In this document: piece by piece, positions 59,302 through 64,000 of the stretch
Numbering within the stretch: position 1 is the first letter of the stretch
Layout: each line of letters starts with the position of its first letter
The notes under the pieces: model-generated
What the model was told of the DNA's origin: nothing
Database searches by the model: none
The model's input: the letters and a program-made list of their open reading frames with translations, nothing else
Translations under genes and position numbers: made by a program
NCBI GenBank assembly: GCA_045117995.1
Contig: JBGUOH010000004.1
Coordinates: 15,147 to 79,146, forward strand
Direction: 5' to 3'
DNA from: RUG14515 sp045117995
Lineage (GTDB): Bacteria > Bacillota_I > Bacilli_A > RFN20 > CAG-826
DNA: 64,000 nucleotides

Positions 59302-60184
59302 TTTCTACATCAACGATACACCGGCCAATGATAAAGACCTCGTTTTATGTTTAGGCTTCTATGACGGTCTCCATCTTGGTCATCAACATTTAATCCAAAA
59401 AGCTTTAGATGAAGGCTATCCAGTTGGTGTTATGACATTCGATTTAGCGCCAGCCTTCTTACTCGGCAAAAAAGAAAATTACTCATTAACTTCGACATTT
59501 GATAAAGCGGACTTCCTTGAAGATATGGGAGTCAAATTCCTTTATCTCATGCACTTTGATAAAGAGACTTTAAAAGTCACAAAAGATGAATTCATTGATC
59601 GTGTCTTAAAACCACTTAATCCAAGAAAAATCTTCGTTGGTGAAGACTACAATTTTGGTGTCGGTGGTGAAGGTAACGCAGAATACTTAAGACGCTTCTT
59701 TGATGTGGAAGTTGTCCCACTTCAAAAGATTGATAATGTGAAGATTTCATCGAAGAAAATTAGACAGCTCGTGGAAGCGGGAGAAATGGAACAAGCCTCT
59801 AAATTATTAGGCCGTCCATACCGTATCAGTGGTCTTGTCGTGGAAGGCTTTGGCAATGGCCGTAAACTCAATTTCCCAACCGCGAATCTTGAATTAAATT
59901 ACACCTATGTTTTCCCTAAAGAAGGCGTCTACATGGGCTATGCATATTTCTTAAACCGTAAGAGAAAAGCCATGATTTGTGTGGGTACTCACCCAACAGT
60001 GAATCAGCTCTTAAAACCAATCATCGAAGTCCACATTATTGACTTCAATGAAGTGCTCTATGGTCGTGAAATCTACGTTGATTTCGTCTCATATATTCGT
60101 GACGTGATGCCGTTTGCGTCACTCGATGAATTAAGAGAACAACTATTAAAAGACGAAGAAAAAGTAAAAAACACTTTGCAATAG
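59288..60184 (+). CDS. ribF: Bifunctional riboflavin kinase/FAD synthetase RibF
   Basis: A 298-residue RibF: FAD synthetase domain with LGFYDGLHLGHQHLI (HxGH), then riboflavin kinase domain from ~185 with GRPYRISG, GNGRKLNFPTANL. It makes FMN and FAD, needed by the many flavoproteins here. GTG start at 59288 with AGAGGT upstream; overlaps truB. Order truB-ribF-rpsO is the classic one. Confidence 0.95.
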   Translation: MKIIDFYINDTPANDKDLVLCLGFYDGLHLGHQHLIQKALDEGYPVGVMTFDLAPAFLLGKKENYSLTSTFDKADFLEDMGVKFLYLMHFDKETLKVTKDEFIDRVLKPLNPRKIFVGEDYNFGVGGEGNAEYLRRFFDVEVVPLQKIDNVKISSKKIRQLVEAGEMEQASKLLGRPYRISGLVVEGFGNGRKLNFPTANLELNYTYVFPKEGVYMGYAYFLNRKRKAMICVGTHPTVNQLLKPIIEVHIIDFNEVLYGREIYVDFVSYIRDVMPFASLDELREQLLKDEEKVKNTLQ

Positions 60185-60203
60185 TGTAAAAAGAATATAA
60201 AAT
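60176..60203 (+). promoter_or_regulatory. rpsO promoter
   Basis: TTGCAA (60176-60181), 16 bases, TAAAAT (60198-60203). Confidence 0.55.
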
Positions 60204-60289
60204 ATTCATTGCGACTTTTCCCTAGGATAAACGAGTCCCTAACGTTACTCCCGGAGATAAGTTAAGAAAAGAATTAGGAGGGTATTTCA
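60204..60289 (+). promoter_or_regulatory. rpsO leader, probable S15 autoregulatory RNA
   Basis: An 86-base leader with pairing potential (CCCTAGG / CCTAACG / CTCCCGGAG) and a strong Shine-Dalgarno (TTAGGAGGG) in the last part. Leaders before rpsO often bind S15 and block translation. The class is not decided. Confidence 0.4.
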
Positions 60290-60559
60290 ATGGCGTTAAC
60301 CAAAGAAAGAAAAGCCGAGCTTGTTAAGAAGTACGGTAAAAACGAAAAAGACACTGGTTCTGTCCAAGTTCAAGTTGCCTTATTAACCGAACAAATCAAA
60401 GCCTTAACCGCTCACCTAAAGAAGAATCATAAAGATGCCGCTAGCAAACGTGGCTTAATGATTCTCGTCGGTCAAAGACGTAGTTTATTAGACTACTTAG
60501 TCAGAACCGATCGTGAAGCTTATCTTAAACTCATCGTTGATTTAGGTTTAAGAAAATAG
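60290..60559 (+). CDS. rpsO: 30S ribosomal protein S15
   Basis: An 89-residue S15, exact family length, with DTGSVQVQVALLTEQI and LILVGQRRSLLDYL-like (MILVGQRRSLLDYLVR) central helices and RxDREAY. It binds 16S rRNA and starts central-domain assembly. AGGAGGG before the ATG. Confidence 0.97.
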   Translation: MALTKERKAELVKKYGKNEKDTGSVQVQVALLTEQIKALTAHLKKNHKDAASKRGLMILVGQRRSLLDYLVRTDREAYLKLIVDLGLRK

Positions 60560-60581
60560 TTATTCACAACTAGGAAAGAAG

Positions 60582-60607
60582 ACCGCTGAAAGGCGGTTTT
60601 TTCTTTT
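60582..60607 (+). terminator. rpsO terminator
   Basis: ACCGC pairs with GCGGT across TGAAAG, followed by a T run. Confidence 0.8.
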
Positions 60608-60621
60608 TCGGCATAAAGTGT

Positions 60622-60650
60622 TTAACAAAGTTAATGGCATCATGTATAAT
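60622..60650 (+). promoter_or_regulatory. pnp promoter
   Basis: TTAACA (60622-60627), 17 bases, TATAAT (60645-60650). Confidence 0.65.
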
Positions 60651-60684
60651 ACTCTCGTTGAAAATTTAAAAAAGAGGTAAAAAA

Positions 60685-62895
60685 ATGAAAAGAGTATTCG
60701 AATTAGAATTCGAAGGAAAGAAGTTCGTTGTTGAAGCCGGCGAAATCGCTAAACAAGCTGATGGCGCTGTCTTAGTTAGATTAAACGAAACAGTCGTTCT
60801 TTCCACAGCGTGTTGCTCAGATGAACCTAAAGAAGGTGATTTCTTCCCATTAACAGTTGGTTATGAAGAAAAGCAATACGCAGTTGGCAAAATTCCTGGT
60901 TCCTTCTTAAGAAGAGAAGGCCGTGCAGGGGAACATGCCACCTTAACCGCGAGACTCATTGACCGTCCAATTAGACCAATGTTCTCCGAAGGCTTCCGTA
61001 ACGAAGTCCAAATCGTCAACACAGTGATGTCCGTTGACCAAGACTGCACTCCAGAAATGACCGCTATGTTAGGTTCTTCCTTAGCATTAGGCATTTCCGA
61101 TATTCCATTTGATGGCCCAATCGCTGGTGTCTATGTTGGTAGAGTGAATGGTAAATTCATCATCAACCCAACAGTTGCTGAAAAAGAAGCTAGCGATATC
61201 AACTTAGCCGTTGCTGGTACTGAAGAAGCCATCAACATGGTTGAAGCTGGTGCTGACCAAGTGAGCGAAGAAGATATGCTCGACGCCTTAATGTTTGGTC
61301 ACGAAGCTATCAAAAAACTCTGCCAATGGCAAAAAGAAATCATTAAAGAAATTGGCAAACCAAAAAGAGAAATTGAACTATATCAATGTGATCCTGAAAT
61401 CGAAAAAGATGTCACCGATAGAGCGGAAGCTCGCTTAAAGAAAGCCATCTCTATCTTCGATAAGCTCGAAAGACAAGATGCTATCGACGCTATCGAAAAC
61501 GAAATCTTAGACGATTACGATACACGTAAATACGAAGATGAAAAGACTCATCAAAAAGTCATGCACATGGTTAACGAAACCCTCGAAGGTCTCGTTGCTA
61601 AAGAAGTGCGTAGATTAATTACTGATGAAAAGATTAGACCAGATGGTCGTAAGGTTGATGAAATCCGTCCATTAGACGCCCAAGTCGACTTGTTACCAAG
61701 AACTCATGGTTCCGCCATGTTCACCCGTGGTCAAACACAAGTCATCAGTATCACAACTTTAGGTGCTAAGAGCGATGCCCAAATCATCGACAACTTAACC
61801 GAAGAAGATACCCGTCACTGGATGCATCACTATAACTTCCCACCATACTCTGTTGGTGAAGTTGGTAGAATGGGTTCCCCAGGTAGAAGAGAAATCGGTC
61901 ACGGTGCTTTAGGTGAAAGAGCTCTTTCCTACGTCATTCCAAGTGAAGAAGAATTCCCATACACAATTAGAACAGTGGCAGAAGTCGTGGAATCCAACGG
62001 TTCCTCCTCACAAGCTTCCATCTGTGCTTCCTGTATGTCCTTAATGGCCGCTGGTGTCCCAATCAAAGCCATGGTTAGTGGTATTGCGATGGGCTTAATC
62101 AGCTCTGGTCCATTAGATGGCAAACACCCATATACAATCCTCACCGATATTCAAGGTTTAGAAGATCACTTCGGTGATATGGACTTCAAAGTGGCTGGTA
62201 CAGAAAAAGGTATTACCGCTTTACAAATGGATATTAAGATCAAGGGTGTCACCCGTGAAGTCTTAAAAGAAGCCTTAGCTCAAGCCCATGTTGCTAGAGC
62301 CCAAATCCGTGAAGTTATGGCTAAAGCCATTGCTGAACCACGTCCAGATGTCGGCAAATACGCTCCTAAGATGGATACATTCTTCATTGATCCAGATAGA
62401 ATTAGAGAAGTTATCGGTACTGGTGGTAAAGTCATTAACGAAATCATTGCCCAATGTGACAACGTGAAGATTGATATCGAAGATAATGGTCAAGTCACCA
62501 TCTACCATATGGATAGAGAAACCATCAACAAAGCTAAAGGTATGATTCAAGACATCATCCGTGAAGCTAAAGTTGGTGAAGTCTTCGAAGGTGAAGTCAA
62601 CCGTGTTGAAGATTATGGTGCCTTCGTCCACTTATTCGGCAATGTCGATGGCTTATGCCATGTTAGCCAATTAGGCTATGGCTACATTGATAGAGCCCAA
62701 GACGTCGTCAAAGTTGGTGATACTCTCAAAGTTAGAGTCACTGAAATCGACGAAAAAGGCAAAGTCAAAGTTTCCCACAAGGAATTCGCCGAAAAGCCAG
62801 AAAACTACGATGAAGAAAAAGAAAGAGCGTCCCGCCCAGAACATCTCCATCGTCCAGACAAGTCCTTCAAAGGACCAAAGAAATTCAAAAAGTAA
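60685..62895 (+). CDS. pnp: Polyribonucleotide nucleotidyltransferase (PNPase)
   Basis: A 736-residue PNPase, slightly longer than the usual ~705 because of a basic C-terminal tail (HLHRPDKSFKGPKKFKK). Two RNase PH domains (IRPMFSEGF, GSPGRREIGHGALGERAL, SNGSSSQAS), a helical linker, KH (VIGTGGKVINEI) and S1 (GEVNRVEDYGAFVHL) domains are all present. 3'-5' phosphorolytic RNA decay. Own promoter after the rpsO terminator; AAAGAGGT before the ATG. Confidence 0.97.
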   Translation: MKRVFELEFEGKKFVVEAGEIAKQADGAVLVRLNETVVLSTACCSDEPKEGDFFPLTVGYEEKQYAVGKIPGSFLRREGRAGEHATLTARLIDRPIRPMFSEGFRNEVQIVNTVMSVDQDCTPEMTAMLGSSLALGISDIPFDGPIAGVYVGRVNGKFIINPTVAEKEASDINLAVAGTEEAINMVEAGADQVSEEDMLDALMFGHEAIKKLCQWQKEIIKEIGKPKREIELYQCDPEIEKDVTDRAEARLKKAISIFDKLERQDAIDAIENEILDDYDTRKYEDEKTHQKVMHMVNETLEGLVAKEVRRLITDEKIRPDGRKVDEIRPLDAQVDLLPRTHGSAMFTRGQTQVISITTLGAKSDAQIIDNLTEEDTRHWMHHYNFPPYSVGEVGRMGSPGRREIGHGALGERALSYVIPSEEEFPYTIRTVAEVVESNGSSSQASICASCMSLMAAGVPIKAMVSGIAMGLISSGPLDGKHPYTILTDIQGLEDHFGDMDFKVAGTEKGITALQMDIKIKGVTREVLKEALAQAHVARAQIREVMAKAIAEPRPDVGKYAPKMDTFFIDPDRIREVIGTGGKVINEIIAQCDNVKIDIEDNGQVTIYHMDRETINKAKGMIQDIIREAKVGEVFEGEVNRVEDYGAFVHLFGNVDGLCHVSQLGYGYIDRAQDVVKVGDTLKVRVTEIDEKGKVKVSHKEFAEKPENYDEEKERASRPEHLHRPDKSFKGPKKFKK

Positions 62896-62943
62896 GCTTT
62901 GTTAAGCTGAATAATAAGCCATCCTAATGTGAACCGATAAGAT

Positions 62944-62985
62944 AAAAGTAGACACGCATAAAAAGTGATGTCTACTTTTTCTTTT
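62944..62985 (+). terminator. Hairpin between pnp and the IS element
   Basis: AAAAGTAGACA (62944-62954) pairs with TGTCTACTTTT (62969-62979), then T-rich. It can end pnp transcription or protect the transposase from incoming transcription, as is common near insertion-sequence ends. Confidence 0.65.
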
Positions 62986-63011
62986 AGTATGATTTTTACA
63001 AGGAGGTAGTT

Positions 63012-63419
63012 ATGTCAAGAAAAAAAGACGGAGCAATTATGGGCCATCCTAAAGGAACAAAAAACGTAATGCGTTCTCCCGAAGAAAAAGAGCAACTTGT
63101 TCTTGAATGGCAAACAACAAATATCGGCATGCAAACTTTTGCGGTTTCCAAAGGAATAGCGCCTATGCCATTCATGAGATGGGTACATGCTTACGAAGAG
63201 CAAGGTATAGACGGTCTTAAATCCAAGACAGGTAAGTGTGGATCTGGTAATCCATATGCAGCATTACATATCAAAAAGAATCTGACAGAGATTGAAAGAT
63301 TAAGGCTTGAACTAGCAAAAAAGGAAGTTGAGTGTGAGCGATTAAAAAAAGGTTACTCGGTGAAAGGAGTTGGTCAAAGAAAAGAATACGTTATTATCAA
63401 CAAAAAGAATTCGAAATAA
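63012..63419 (+). CDS. IS3-family transposase OrfA
   Basis: A 135-residue OrfA with an N-terminal helix-turn-helix (about 20-60, TFAVSKGIAPMPFMRWVHAYEEQG) and a C-terminal leucine-rich coiled-coil (EIERLRLELAKKEVECERLKK). It binds the element's ends. A slippery A_AAA_AAA heptamer at 63344-63350 near its 3' part allows -1 frameshift into OrfB. Strong Shine-Dalgarno (AAGGAGG). Confidence 0.88.
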   Translation: MSRKKDGAIMGHPKGTKNVMRSPEEKEQLVLEWQTTNIGMQTFAVSKGIAPMPFMRWVHAYEEQGIDGLKSKTGKCGSGNPYAALHIKKNLTEIERLRLELAKKEVECERLKKGYSVKGVGQRKEYVIINKKNSK

Positions 63420-64000
63420 TCGAACTCTTGTCTAACAAATATCCGATTAAATTTTTATGTTCAATCATGAATGTTAATCGCAGTGGATATTACAAATGGA
63501 AGCATCGTCAAATAGATAAGCCTAAATGGATAAAAAGACGAGAAGACAATCTTAAGTTAATCCAAGAGGTTCACGAAAAGCATAAATCACATGGATATAG
63601 ATGGATCTCAGTGTTTCTTAAAAGAAAACACGGCATAATTCTAAAGCCAAATTATGTACACGTCTGTTGCAAATATGCAGGAATTAAATCCCAAGCAGCA
63701 AGAATTAAATATAGGAAACCCAAGGAAGAAAAACTACAATATCCAAACCTCATAGGTGGAGCATGGTGTGCTTCCAAACCATATGAAATCATCGTGTCTG
63801 ATATGACTATGTTCTATCATAAAGGAATGCATTATGAATTAACGTTGTATCTAGATACATTCAATAATGAAATACTGTCATATAAGTTAAGTTCAAGAGA
63901 GGGTGATCCTAGAACATACCACGATGGGCTTAAGGAAATAATTAAACTAATTAAAAAAGAACAAACTGACCAGGTAACCATTCTTCACACAGACCAAGGT
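63338..64000 (+). CDS. IS3-family transposase OrfB, partial (3' end outside)
   Basis: Open from 63338 to the window edge in the -1 frame relative to OrfA; it is not given by a normal ATG start, so it is expressed as an OrfAB fusion. About 221 residues are visible, including ELLSNKYPIKFLCSIM, SGYYKWK and the DDE-type core: first Asp in IIVSDMTMF and second in LHTDQG at the very end. The third catalytic Glu should follow outside. Confidence 0.88.

Larger units (their letters stand above)
63000..64000 (+). mobile_element. IS3-family insertion sequence, cut by window end
   Basis: OrfA and OrfB of an IS3-type transposase are present with a -1 frameshift signal between them. The left terminal repeat is not firmly located (candidates lie in 62926-62999) and the right end is outside the window. 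Confidence 0.8.

Noticed and set aside
1..64000. Prophage, CRISPR-Cas, toxin-antitoxin or biosynthetic cluster
   Set aside because: No cas, phage structural, paired toxin-antitoxin or biosynthetic core genes and no spaced repeats were seen.

Overview
The window is chromosomal DNA of a low-GC, standard-code bacterium (UGG encodes Trp, no UGA readthrough needed). The gene set suggests an anaerobic, probably gut-associated member of the Bacilli or a Mollicutes-related lineage. Supporting signs are a class III ribonucleotide reductase, rubrerythrin, a flavo-diiron protein and rubredoxin, an oxygen-sensitive radical-SAM enzyme set, a short IF-2, a ClpB without its N domain, a HrcA-type CIRCE element, and many lipoproteins. 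The assignment is inference; no rRNA is present.

Layout. 0-6.5 kb: a ThrE-type exporter followed by a tight operon of a cyclotransferase-like/flavodoxin fusion, a DUF3810 metallopeptidase, DUF3737, a PatB/MalY C-S lyase and a flavin reductase. 6.5-13.3 kb: recN, a membrane protein with a Pro-Glu-rich linker, a lipoprotein, tRNA-Phe and tRNA-Asp, rubrerythrin, and an ABC permease/binding-protein pair. 13.2-20 kb: a Crp-family regulator divergent from that ABC pair across a consensus TGTGA-N6-TCACA site, folD and dCMP deaminase, then a deoxyribonucleotide block (NrdG, thioredoxin-reductase-like protein, NrdD fused to a glutaredoxin-like domain), and a TetR regulator with a clear operator. 20-26 kb: two related small membrane proteins, a MacB-like ABC transporter with an inserted zinc ribbon, and rimO. 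26-30.3 kb: tRNA-Thr, a CIRCE-controlled clpB, and an isolated YjbR/EVE gene flanked by terminator-like hairpins and two structured, gene-free stretches. 30.3-52.4 kb: mostly cell-surface, signalling and accessory genes (CotH-like and von Willebrand A lipoproteins, two GGDEF proteins, SGNH hydrolase, acetyltransferases, DegV, the flavodoxin/flavo-diiron/rubredoxin cluster, an MsbA-like ABC exporter, Nudix, PepC, HAD, LicD). 52.4-62.9 kb: the conserved information-processing run rimP-nusA-ylxR-infB-rbfA, a TtcA-GNAT fusion on the other strand, truB-ribF-rpsO and pnp. 62.9-64 kb: the left part of an IS3-family element cut by the window end.

How it works together. The redox genes form an anaerobic oxygen-defence and dNTP-synthesis theme: rubrerythrin, flavo-diiron protein and rubredoxin scavenge O2 and peroxide, while NrdD carries its own redoxin. 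Regulation is unusually readable: Crp, TetR and CIRCE sites sit on recognisable promoters, and there are candidate leader-RNA controls before rimP-nusA and rpsO. At least nine genes have a Pribnow box exactly six bases before the start codon and no Shine-Dalgarno, so leaderless mRNAs appear common. Two of the three tRNAs lack the normally universal U55 in the T-loop. I saw no CRISPR array and no recognised defence or secondary-metabolite cluster; the candidates for something new are the structured RNA stretch at 29.95-30.31 kb, the tRNA T-loops, and several unusual domain fusions.
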